64,000 bases of DNA from Porphyra umbilicalis (lineage: Eukaryota; Rhodophyta; Bangiophyceae; Bangiales; Bangiaceae): the NCBI GenBank assembly GCA_002049455.2, contig KV918827.1:124001-188000 (forward strand). The letters are read 5' to 3'. The notes below the pieces were generated by a model. It had not been told where the DNA came from. It did not search any database and saw nothing but the letters and a program-made list of their open reading frames with translations. The position numbers were made by a program, and so were the translations under genes. Shown here in pieces: positions 19,613 through 29,700 of this stretch (within the stretch, counting starts at the first letter, position 1; every line of letters begins with the position of its first letter).

Positions 19613-21906
19613 TCGTCGCGATTCCGTACCACGCTACTTGGGGACTTACCCCGGCGGTTTTCAGATTGGTGCCAGTACGTCTGAAATGGCTGTACTGGGC
19701 CATATTCGACCCCGCTTTTCCTCAGTGTCTACACTATCAGTATAGATGGCATATTCGCATTTTAGAGCAACAGTACGCGGCCAGCACGGTTCTGACACTG
19801 TTCAACGACATGTCCGGGAGCCGCCCCCCCCCCCCCTCACAGCTGCAATTGGGGGCATCACCGCACCTGCTGAGACCAGTCACGTGGCCCCCCTTGGTGC
19901 CACGATTGCCAGCGTGCCTGGGCTGGATTCGTATTCAATCAGCGGTCTGATACGTGATGCCAGCTGGAGAGCTGTCGTACAGGGCCGCACCAGCTGAATA
20001 CGTTGCAGAAAACAGAAGCGTCTTTTATGGTTCTGTAGCGCCCTCTGACTAGGGGTAGTACACCCTCTTCCTATCTCCTCGTGATCTTCCCCCGCCCCTC
20101 GCCACCGGACCCGAACCGTACCCCAAAAGCCAGAACGAAGCAAGGACAGGGAGATCAGCACATGCAGCGCCCGAACCCCTCGCTGTCCGCATCCGCGCCG
20201 TCCGCAACGACTATAGGGGTAGCAGGGGCCGTAGGAGCAAATGAGACTGTAGAAATACATGGTACAGTAGAAGAACAATGGGCAGTAGGGCTAAAAGGGG
20301 AAGTATTGCAAAAGGAGGCAGCGGAGGGAAAAGAGCAGTGGGCAGGAAACAGGCAGTAGGAGAAGAGCGGCAGTAGGCGAAAAGGTGGCGGCAAAGGCCA
20401 CATGGGCAGAGAGAGAAGAAGCACATCACTGGACGGGTGCATATTTACGGAGGGAGACCGGCCGACCAAACGATACGCAGAGCACACATCATACCACTCT
20501 CCTTGTCCTTCTAGTCCTTACGACACGTAACGTACTTGAGAACTAAAAATACAAGACGGGCGAGGGGGCTGACAACGACGCGCAGCTCGGGCGTGACGGG
20601 ATCCGTACGCGGTAGAGGAAGCCTTGACGCCGGCGTGACTCCCGGCCCCTCCTTCATGCGCGACGACGGCGGTAGCCGTCAGCGGTAGCTGTCGCGCGGC
20701 CGAACGCCTTTAAGGCGCCGGGGGTGCGGGGGGGCGGGGGTTCGCGAGGGCTGCCGGAGTGGGGGGCACGGCCAGGTGGTACCATTGAGGGCCAATGGCC
20801 CACTTTACGCCGTTCCCCGGGGATTTTCCACGTCGGCTGACCCTCCTAAGAGCGACATACGCTGCACCAATCGATGATCGCCCGAAGCCACGGGTCGTCA
20901 GAACGCGGCCACTGAGGATCCGATCCCAGCCTATGTGTGTGAGAACAGATGACCATTGACCGCCCAGGAAGGCTCACAGTGTCAACAAATGCGGGTCGAG
21001 ATCCCCGCATAAGGCGTGCCGCCCTCCAAACAACTGATGGTGAGGAGTGCTGGGTCCACGCACGAGGCTTGCAGCTCTCCACATGGCGGATGGTTAACAG
21101 AACAGCACACTGAAGTATGACACCTCGGCTGACAAGTAACTTCTACACCCGATTTAGCGGCGTTATTGAGAGGGTTACTTTACTGTCAACTAGTTGGATG
21201 GGTGGCCGTGGGCGCAGTCTGCAAGCCGGTGACGTCAGTCACTACGAGGTGTGACCGGCCGAATAATTGCTGGCGGTGGATGTGTGTAGGGCATTGACGG
21301 AGTGGGGGCATGGGCGCCCGTGAGCAACTGCGGCGGGTGTGGGGGGGGGGTGCGTATCAGGCGTCAATGGAGAGTCCGTCGACGTTGGCATCGACGAAGC
21401 GGAGGCGTTGGCGTGGCCGCAGCCTTGTAAGCAGATGCAGTCGTTACGATGAGATCTGACCTGGGGTATCACAGGGGGTTCAGTGAGGGCCACGTAGAGC
21501 GCAGCGCAGCGTTCCAGAAATCCAGCGATGAACCGCCGGAGTTGATCCGTGACCAGTCTCGTCCAGGCCTTGCATCGAGACATTGAATCGTCTAAGGCAC
21601 GAAAGTTCCCTCTCGACCTGGTGAGGCTACATTAGCGATCCGTTGAGGCTACATGACGGGGAATCCCGCCGAATCCCACCGCCGTCGGCGGGGACAACAC
21701 CAGGACTGAGGGCGCCACTTGTAGCCTGCGTTTCCACGGGCTGGTGAGAGGCCAGTGGAGCCTGCGCCACCCCAGCATTGATTTCACTTTCTGGGTACAA
21801 ATTCTAGGCCGCAGTACGCCCCAGTACACCCTTTGCGCTCCCCAGTAGTGTGATACGTAATCGGGACGATACTGTATAGGGGGTTTTATATTGCTGACGT
21901 CCAAAT
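19613..21906. other. Intergenic, no supported gene
   Basis: Only short frames are present. Notable points are a C13-type run near 19825 and a G-rich stretch at 20730-20760. No tRNA or rRNA was recognised. Confidence 0.4.
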
Positions 21907-22322
21907 AATGGCAGTTGCAGAGTGGTTGCAATCATTCAACAGCGTACGTGGACCAATGGAAAGGCTACAAATCATGCGAGTTCCTTACACAGTCTTCTCA
22001 TGCAGCTCTGCGCACTGACACGCACATCAGGATCTCAAGAAATCTGAAGAAGTTTGTTGATCTCATGAGAAATCGCAGGTCTGGCCCAGAACCCTCTCCA
22101 TGCCTTCTTCAGGCCAAAGCAAGCGGCCCAAAGATCTCAGGAAATGGCATTGTGGGTTGCAATGGCTCTGTGTGACTGCTGCAAGACACGCTGATTGGCT
22201 CGCAAGATTATTTGCGGCAACTCTCAGCCAATAGTACGGTCGTGGCTCGTCGTACAGCCAATCCGACTTCGTTTCTATGCTGGGCCGTCGGCTCTGCCTC
22301 CCTCCTCTCTGCAACTGCCATT
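21907..22322. mobile_element. Inverted-repeat element (about 416 bp) carrying several CCAAT boxes
   Basis: AATGGCAGTTGCAGAG at 21907 is matched perfectly inverted at 22307-22322 (CTCTGCAACTGCCATT). Adjacent A/T bases extend the match to 19 of 20. No clear target duplication was found. The interior has CCAAT or its inverse near 21953, 22194, 22228 and 22258. Confidence 0.6.
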
Positions 22323-22398
22323 TTTTAGAGGTTAGCAATCAAAGCGAGTCGCTCAGGCCCGTTCAGAGACTCCGACGTTGCTTCGCATAACGCCGGTA

Positions 22399-22566
22399 CA
22401 GTCTTTCTCCATTCCTGTAGCTTCCTTTACTATGAACCCCTGCATAGTAACGAGACATCATTGCACTGACAGGAAGGCCGATTCTGCCATCTTCTGCACG
22501 AAAAAACAGGGCTACTTGAGGGTTTGTCAGGCGACGAAAAGGGTGGATAGCATTGGAGAAAGACTG
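22399..22566. mobile_element. TA-flanked inverted-repeat element (168 bp MITE)
   Basis: TA (22397-22398) is followed by CAGTCTTTCTCCA. The right end TGGAGAAAGACTG stops at 22566 and is followed by TA (22567-22568). CAGT ends at TA sites place it with the pogo/Tc1-mariner group. It is non-coding. Confidence 0.75.
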
Positions 22567-23147
22567 TACTGTATAACGCCCGAAACTCTGCGAAAGAAAC
22601 ATGCGGGCCCGCACGAGTGTGGCGGGCGGGCCAGGACGGCCAGCCGGCGGGCTCCCCAGTGTGGGGCCCGGGTGCTGCCCCGGTCTCCGCCAGCAGGGGC
22701 CGCCCCGGATCGTGGGGGCGAGCCCGCCGGGGGCAAGGGGTCCGCGCCGTCGCCTTGCGGTAAACACGGCGGCGGCCCAGGAGGGGCAGCCGCGCGGCCG
22801 GGGCGGGCCCCGCTAACCGTGCCCGGGGGGTAGCCAGGGGGGCGCCGAATATGGCGCCCCCGCCTCACCCCCTGTGGGGCTGTCTCGCGGCCCCCCCCCC
22901 CTGAGGGAGTCGTCCAGGGCGAGTGGCCCGCGGAGCGGTGCCGTGGGAGGCGAGCGGGGGCCCCTGCGAGTACGCGGGGGCCCATAAAGGCGGGGCAGGC
23001 CGGGGCGGACGGGGCGGCCAGGCACTGCCGGCCGTCACCGTGCCCCCCGTCACTTCTCGAGTTGAGAGCCCCCCCCTCATACCTCCGTACCCATTGAATC
23101 CCCCTCCCAATCCTCCTCGCTGCCCCCCCTACTAGGGCGCGGCGGCT
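22567..23147. other. GC-rich 5' flank of the 786-codon ORF
   Basis: No gene is supported. A strong hairpin GGGGGCGCC-GAATAT-GGCGCCCCC lies at about 22838-22862, about 290 bp upstream of the ATG at 23148. It could be part of the promoter or 5' leader. Confidence 0.35.
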
Positions 23148-25508
23148 ATGGCTTCCTCGCGGTCGACGGCAGTGGCGCCGACGGAGATGATGGCTTCCCC
23201 AAGTGCGGGACGGGCCGCGCCAGCGTCGAGTGGGACGCCGGCGTCGGCTACGGCCAAGTCGGGCAGCCCTGCGGCAGGGACCCCGCGGGCGAGCGTGGCG
23301 CCGGGCAGTACGGGCGCCCCCAAGGCGAAGGGCTCGACGGTGGCCACCCCGCGGGCTGGCGGGGCGGCGACGTCGGCGCCCGCTACGCCGGCCGGCGCCA
23401 CCAAGTCAAGTGATGTGGCTTCGGCGGCGGCGCGGGGGAAGGCGCCCCGTCTGTCGCGCCTGGCCAACGGCGCGCCCCCGACCCGGAAGTCCTCGGCGGC
23501 GGGGAGTCAAGCGACGAAACCGCCGCCGCCTTCCTGCCGGTACAATTCAACGGCAGGGTCGGCGTCGGCCTCCCGCCTGTCGAGTGCGGCGACGTGGTCG
23601 CCCGACGAGGACGCGGCCGTGCCCCGCACGGCGGCGGCGCGCGTGCCGCTGCCGCCCAGCCCGGCGGGAACTCCTCTGGCGGCGGCGGTGGCGGCCGCGG
23701 CGGCACTGGGCGCTGGGGGGGATGACCCCATGGAGGAGGAGGCTCCTCCGCCGGTGCCGTGCCGAGGTCGCCTCCCGGTAGTGGAGGATGCGGGGCTCGC
23801 GGAGCCGGGGGCGCTGGTCCAGTGGACGCCCCTACACGCCCCCAGTCAGTTCGGGGAGTGTCGCCTGCGGACGCTATACGCCGCGAACCCGCTGCCCAAG
23901 CAGGGACCGGCTTGGCAACGCTGGCTGACGCGCCACCCCGTGAAGTTCGAACTGCCTGCCGAGGTCGTGACGGACCTCCCTGCCCTACTAGAGGCGGGGG
24001 ACGCGCAGTGGGTGGAGCGCGCCGCTGCGCGCCTTTCCAATGTCATGAACGGGGCCACCGCCGACAACGTGCCGCGGGTCGTGGCGTGGGAGTGGGCGTT
24101 CTCCTTCCCCCCGTACTTGTGGGAGGGGGATCCCCACTTTCACCACCAGGACGCCCGCACCGAGCGCCGGGTGCGGGAGGCGTCGGGGATCCTGGTGCAG
24201 GCCTCTCAAGTGAAGAGAACCCAAGTCCACGCCTCGGCGCGGCGGGCGTACTATGTCCCGACGCCGTACTGGTGGTCGACGATGGAGGTATCCTTCGGGT
24301 TCCCCGCCCGGATGCCGCGCATCGTGGCCTACGTTGGCACCGCGCTCCGCCGGGAGGAGTCTACCCCGGTGGCGGCCATCCTCGCTGCCCAGTGGGTGCT
24401 GGAGGCCGCGAGGGTGTGGTATGCCTCCGCCCGTACCAAGGGATACCTCTGGCATCTGCCCGCCGGCGTGGTGGGTCGCCTTGTGGGGCTCCGCCTTGCC
24501 GACGGGGCGGAGGGGGCAGGCCCGGACGCGCATGCGTACCTCAGCGAGTTGCTGGACCTGCACCAGTCGTTGGACTGGGAGGCTGCCGGGCCCTACCTCG
24601 CCCGCCGAGTTGGCGGGGAGGAAGGCGAGATGCCTCGGGCGTTTGTCCACTGCAGCAAACGCCTGGTTGGCGGGCGTATAGGCCTCCGTGAGGGCCTGGG
24701 TGACCCCACCTACCCCTACGCTGTGGGGGTATCGGCGTCGTCGCCCCCGCCCGATTCGGGTTGGGGTTCCCCGGGGGTGAGTTATCCCCACCAGCGTCAG
24801 CGCACCCGGGGTACTGCCGAGCGCCCCCCTGCTCGTGAGGGCGCTGTCCGGCGGACCACCCGGGCGGGGGCGTCCCCCGTGGGGCGGTCGGGCCGCCCGA
24901 CGTTTGCTTCGCCGGGGGTCCCGTACTATTCGGCCCTGGGGGCAGCGCAAAGCTTCAACTGGGGGTACGTCACCCCCCGGTGCGCGCACGCCCTGGATTC
25001 CACCTACCCAAGTGCGGCGGAGGCGCTTAGGGCGGCCCATGGGGAGGCGATAGTGGCCTCCCTGGTGGGCACCTTGGCGTGGGTTACCCGGGGGGCAGGG
25101 GCCGTACTACGGGAATCCCCGTCCCCCCGTACCGCCTCGGCCGAGCAGTTCCTGGTTGACACCACCACAGAGGCCATCGGGTACCAGATGGCCTCCCGCT
25201 TGTTGGGGCACGGCCAGCGGGTGGCCCCTGGGCCCGTAGTGCCTGCGGCGGCCGGGGGCTCCACTCGAGCCCCGTACGCCGGGGAGCCTGCTGGCGCAGC
25301 CGCACCCTACAGTGGGGCCGGCTACCTCTCATCCGTTGGGCGGTACTCCGCCGCGGAGGCGGCGCCGAGTAGGGCGCCGCGCTCGTCCTGGGCGCCGGGC
25401 CCCGCGGACCGGGGGTCGGCCCAGGAGTACCCGGTGGACCCCCCGGGTTACGACCACTACGGGGGGTACGCCCGCGACGACAGCCCGCGTTCGCCGGGTA
25501 GGGAGTAG
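23148..25508 (+). CDS. Unrecognised 786-residue protein
   Basis: A single uninterrupted frame starts with ATG at 23148 (ggcggctATGG context) and ends with TAG at 25506-25508. Residues 1-200 are Ala/Ser/Pro/Thr/Gly-rich and probably disordered, with an acidic MEEEAPP near 195. Residues about 215-490 look folded and are rich in Trp, Arg and Leu (WTPLHAPSQFGECRLRTL, AWEWAFSFPPYLWEGDP, RRAYYVPTPYWWSTMEVSF). Residues about 500-786 are again Pro/Gly/Ser/Tyr-rich with one short folded-looking island (650-710). There are no CCHC knuckle, protease or polymerase motifs, signal peptide or membrane segments. Low-complexity ends around one folded core are the general layout of gag-like proteins of retroelements, and a chromovirus relic lies 180 bp downstream, but in the opposite orientation. 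It looks whole. Function is unknown. Confidence 0.65.
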   Translation: MASSRSTAVAPTEMMASPSAGRAAPASSGTPASATAKSGSPAAGTPRASVAPGSTGAPKAKGSTVATPRAGGAATSAPATPAGATKSSDVASAAARGKAPRLSRLANGAPPTRKSSAAGSQATKPPPPSCRYNSTAGSASASRLSSAATWSPDEDAAVPRTAAARVPLPPSPAGTPLAAAVAAAAALGAGGDDPMEEEAPPPVPCRGRLPVVEDAGLAEPGALVQWTPLHAPSQFGECRLRTLYAANPLPKQGPAWQRWLTRHPVKFELPAEVVTDLPALLEAGDAQWVERAAARLSNVMNGATADNVPRVVAWEWAFSFPPYLWEGDPHFHHQDARTERRVREASGILVQASQVKRTQVHASARRAYYVPTPYWWSTMEVSFGFPARMPRIVAYVGTALRREESTPVAAILAAQWVLEAARVWYASARTKGYLWHLPAGVVGRLVGLRLADGAEGAGPDAHAYLSELLDLHQSLDWEAAGPYLARRVGGEEGEMPRAFVHCSKRLVGGRIGLREGLGDPTYPYAVGVSASSPPPDSGWGSPGVSYPHQRQRTRGTAERPPAREGAVRRTTRAGASPVGRSGRPTFASPGVPYYSALGAAQSFNWGYVTPRCAHALDSTYPSAAEALRAAHGEAIVASLVGTLAWVTRGAGAVLRESPSPRTASAEQFLVDTTTEAIGYQMASRLLGHGQRVAPGPVVPAAAGGSTRAPYAGEPAGAAAPYSGAGYLSSVGRYSAAEAAPSRAPRSSWAPGPADRGSAQEYPVDPPGYDHYGGYARDDSPRSPGRE

Positions 25509-25689
25509 TGACCCGTGTCCGGGTAGGGTACGGGGACATCGAGTTATGGGTAGCCCCGCCCCCTACCATGATTGTCCCTAGTTCATTTGGATATTTTTGT
25601 CGGGGGTGTGTGTGAGGGGAGTCCTGTATTGGGGTTTTTTCGTTGTATTACACCCTTCTTCTCGCCGTGAGCCGGTGTCGCGCACAGTG

Positions 25690-26385
25690 CTAGCGGACCT
25701 TCTCAGCCGGGAGGTCCTCCTTGTGGTGCCAGGAGTCCTCCCGAGGTCCATACCCGAACCATCTTACCTTGAGCATGAGTCGCTCCTGGTCGTCGCACCC
25801 CTGTCCGACAAAGTATTCAAAGTCAGTCTCAATCGGTTTACTTGCCGATGAGGGGAGGGAGGGGACCCGCCACGCGGCCAGTGCCCGTTCCCACGCCGGG
25901 TCATCCTTTGGTGTTTCTGCGGCCCAGGTGGCATGGTTCCCATTGACGGTACATATACCATAGTCACTTTCGATGGTAAGCCGACGTCCGTCGGTCTTCA
26001 AGATCTGTTAGGGTCCCAGTGTCTTGAAGACGAGTTTACCTTCCTGGTTCTCGAGGGACTGCACGAATACCCAGTATTCAACTTGGAGGGCTTCGCGGCG
26101 AACCTGCACGCGCTTGTCGAAGGCTCGTTTGTACCGGGCAGTTGCCTTTTCCATTGTATCCCGTACTAGGGGGATCAGGGAGTCGAGGCGCTGGAGGAAA
26201 TTCTCCTTGGATCGACCGGGGGTTACTATCTCCCCTGGGTCGGTGCCCGCTGTAAGTCGTTTGATTGGCACGGGAGTATGCCGTCAGGGACTTACAAACG
26301 CGAAGGGGACTTGCCCGGTGCTACTATGCACTTGCGAATTGTAAGCCGTTACTACCAGGCTTAATTATCGGGACAACGTAACTAC
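25690..26385 (-). mobile_element. Ty3/gypsy chromovirus relic (integrase C-terminal part and chromodomain)
   Basis: Read on the minus strand, the region shows the end of an integrase core (HSSTG motif), the C-terminal integrase segment (RYKRAFDKR ... KTLGP) and a chromodomain (EYFVGQG ... LKVRWFGY ... DSWHHKEDL). This is the order found at the 3' end of chromovirus pol genes. No gag, protease, reverse transcriptase or LTR is visible. It is broken, with a few breaks, and is cut off at its upstream side near 26399 by another element. It is moderately old. Confidence 0.8.
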
Positions 26386-26400
26386 GTGGTCACTTACGTA

Positions 26401-26570
26401 TGGTGCGTGTCCCAAAAATGAGACATGCGCGTTTTCTGAAGGACTGACACATCACTGCACGGGGGCAGGCGGCGTGGGGTACGAGAAATTTCTCGACTGG
26501 CCTCTATGAAAAGAGCCTTTCCTGACGCGTGCTTGGCTGACAACTCCTCAGAACCCGCCTGTGGGCCCTG
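26401..26570 (+). mobile_element. 5' fragment (about 170 bp) of the 627-bp TA-flanked element
   Basis: It starts with TGGTGCGTGTCCCAAAAATG right after TA (26399-26400) and follows the other copies for about 170 bp. It then stops abruptly at the TA (26571-26572) where the Tc1-like element begins. Confidence 0.75.
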
Positions 26571-26572
26571 TA

Positions 26573-26765
26573 CATGGGGGGGACAAAAGTTTACGATCGG
26601 ATTGGGCGCTCTGAAACGAGACCAAGCCGGGTGATTGAGACCTGATTGAGAAAAAGTTGCCTGGAGGTCTCGTTTATTGCGATTGACTTGGTATTTGGTC
26701 AAGTGACCGCGGGCGTTCACCAAGGCGGTCACCCGGTCAGGCATCGACCGCTACAAAGCAGAGAG
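26573..26765 (-). mobile_element. 3' end of a Tc1-like transposon, cut by the satellite
   Basis: The terminal sequence CATGGGGGGGACAAAAGTTT at 26573, preceded by TA, is a typical Tc1-like inverted-repeat end. About 115 bp further in, the minus strand encodes the last residues of a Tc1-like transposase. The element stops at about 26765, where satellite sequence starts. Confidence 0.7.
26688..26747 (-). pseudogene. C-terminal end of a Tc1-like transposase
   Basis: The minus strand reads SMPDRVTALVNARGHLTKY. Tc1-family transposases end in a similar way (SMPRR.QAVI.AKGG.TKY). Everything upstream, including the DDE catalytic core, is missing because the satellite begins there. The frame reads on past the usual stop. 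Confidence 0.7.
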
Positions 26766-26772
26766 GTATGGC

Positions 26773-29700
26773 GGTGACAGACGTTTTGGGTCGCCACGCA
26801 CAAACTGCGGATGCAGGGGCGCACCTGGGCAGTGCAATCTGCTTTCCAAACCACCCGAAGACGTTTGGACTGCTGAAGTGCCGCCCCGCAGCATGCGCGG
26901 CGGACGATGCGCTGACATGCGGTATTGGCCGGTGACAGACGTTTCGGGTCGCCACGCGCAAACTATGCACGCACGGGCGTACCTGTGCAGCGCAATCTGC
27001 TTTCCACGACACCCGAAGACTCTCGGGGTGTCGATCCGCCACCACTCAGCATGCGCGGTTAACGCTGACCTGACACCTGGTTTTCATAGGTGCCTGTATG
27101 TGGCGGTGACAGACGTTTTGGGTCGCCACGCACAAACTGCGGATGCAGGGGCGCACCTGGGCAGTGCAATCTGCTTTCCAAACCACCCGAAGATGTTTGG
27201 ACTTCTGAGGTGCCGCCCCGCAGCATGCGCGGCGGACGATGCGCTGACATGCCGTATTGGCCGGTGACAGACCTTTCGGGTCGCCACACGCAAACTATGC
27301 AGGCACGGGCGTACCTGGGCAGCGCAATCTGCTTTCCACGACACCCGAAGACTCTCGGGGTGTCGATCCGCCACCACTCAGCATGCGCGGTTAACGCTGA
27401 CCTGACCGCTGGTTTTCATAGGTGCCTGTATGTGGCGGTGACAGACGTTTTGGGTCGCCACGCACAAACTGCGGATGCAGGGGCGCACCTGGGCAGTGCA
27501 ATCTGCTTTCCAAAGCACCCGAAGATGTTTGGACTTCTGAGGTGCCGCTCCGCAGCATGCGCGGCGGACGATGCGCTGACATGCCGTATTGGCCGGGGAT
27601 AGACGTTTCGGGTCGCCACGCGCAAACTATGCACGCACGGGCGTACCTGGGCAGCGCAATCTGCTTTCCACGACACCCGAAGACTCTCGGGGTGCCGATC
27701 AGCCACCACTCAGCATGCGCGGTTAACGCTGACCTGACAGCTGGTTTTCATAGGTGCCTGGTTGTGGCGGTGACAGACGTTTTGGGTCGCCACGCACAAA
27801 CTGCGGATGCAGGGGCGCACCTGGGCAGTGCAATCTGCTTTCCAAACCACCCGAAGATGTTTGGACTTCTGAGGTGCCGCCCCGCAGCATGCGCGGCGGA
27901 CGATGCGCTGACATGCCGTATTGGCCGGGGACAGACGTTTCGTGTCGCCACGCGCAAACTATGCACGCACGGGCGTACCTGGGCAGCGCAGTCTGCTTTC
28001 CACGACACCCGAAGACTCTCGGGGTGTCTATCCGCCACCACTCAGCATGCGCGGTTAATGCTGACCTGACAGCTGGTTTTCATAGGTGCCTGTATGTGGC
28101 GGTGACAGACGTTTTGGGTCGCCACGCACAAAGTGCGGATGCAGGGGCGCACCTGGGCAGTGCAATCTGCTTTCCAAACCACCCGAAGACGTTTGGACTT
28201 CTGGGGTGCCGCCCCGCAGCATGCGCGGCGGACGATGCGCTGACATGCGGTATTGGCCGGTGACAGACGTTTCGGGTCGCCACGCGCAAACCATGCACGC
28301 ACGGGCGTACCTGGGCAACGCAATCTGCTTTCCACGACACCCAAAGACTCTCGGGGTGCCGATCAGCCACCACTCAGAATGCGCGGTTAACGCTGACCTG
28401 ACAGCTGGTTTTCATAGGTGCCTGTATGTGGCGGTGACAGACGTTTTGGGTCGCCACGCACAAAGTGCGGATGCAGGGGCGCACCTGGGCAGTGCAATCT
28501 GCTTTCCAAACCACCCGAAGACGTTTGGACTGCTGAAGTGCCGCCCCGCAGCATGCGCGGCGGACGATGCGCTGACATGCGGTATTGGCCGGTGACAGAC
28601 GTTTCGGGTCGCCACGCGCAAACTATGCACGCACGGGCGTACCTGGGCAGCGCAATCTGCTTTCCACGACACCCGAAGACTCTCGGGGTGCCGATCAGCC
28701 ACCACTCAGCATGCGCGGTTAACGCTGACCTGACAGCTGGTTTTCATAGGTGCCTGTATGTGGCGGTGACAGACGTTTTGGGTCGCCACGCACAAACTGC
28801 GGATGCAGGGGCGCACCTGGGCAGTGCAATCTGCTTTCCAAAGCACCCGAAGATGTTTGGACTTCTGAGGTGTCGCCCCGCAGCATGCGCGGCGGACGAT
28901 GCGCTGACATGCCGTATTGGCCGGTGACAGACGTTTCGGGTCGCCACGCGCAAACTATGCACGCACGGGCGTACCTGGGCAACGCAATCTGCTTTCCACG
29001 ACACCCGAAGACTCTCGGGGTGCCGATCCGCCACCACTCAGCATGCGCGGTTAACGCTGACCTGACAGCTGGTTTTCATAGGTGCCTGTATGTAGCGGTG
29101 ACAGACGTTTTGGGTCGCCACGCACAAACTGCGGATGCAGGGGCGCACCTGGGCAGTGCAATCTGCTTTCCAAACCACCCGAAGACGTTTGGACTGCTGA
29201 AGTGCCGCCCCGCAGCATGCGCGGCGGACAATGCGCTGACATGCCGTATTGGCCGGTGACAGACGTTTCGGGTCGCCACACGCAAACTATGCACGCACGG
29301 GCGTACCTGGGCAGCGCAATCTGCTTTCCACGACACCCGAAGACTCTCGGGGTGCCGATCAGCCACCACTCAGCATGCGCGGTTAACGCTGACCCGACAG
29401 CTGGTTTTCATAGGTGCCTGTATGCGGCGGTGACAGACGTTTTGGGTCGCCACGCACAAACTGCGGATGCAGGGGCGCACCTGGGCAGTGCAATCTGCTT
29501 TCCAAACCACCCGAAGATGTTTGGACTTCTGAGGTGTCGCCCCGCAGCATGCGCGGCGGACGATGCGCTGACATGCCGTATTGGCCGGTGACAGACGTTT
29601 CGGGTCGCCACGCGCAAACTATGCACGCACGGGCGTACCTGGGCAACGCAATCTGCTTTCCACGACACCCGAAGACTCTCGGGGTGCCGATCCGCCACCA

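Noticed and set aside
20500-20800. Possible tRNA or rRNA gene in a GC-rich segment
   Set aside because: No B-box-like GGTTCGANTCC and no cloverleaf could be built by eye.
25509-25689. LTR next to the chromovirus relic
   Set aside because: No TG...CA-bounded direct repeat was found on either side.
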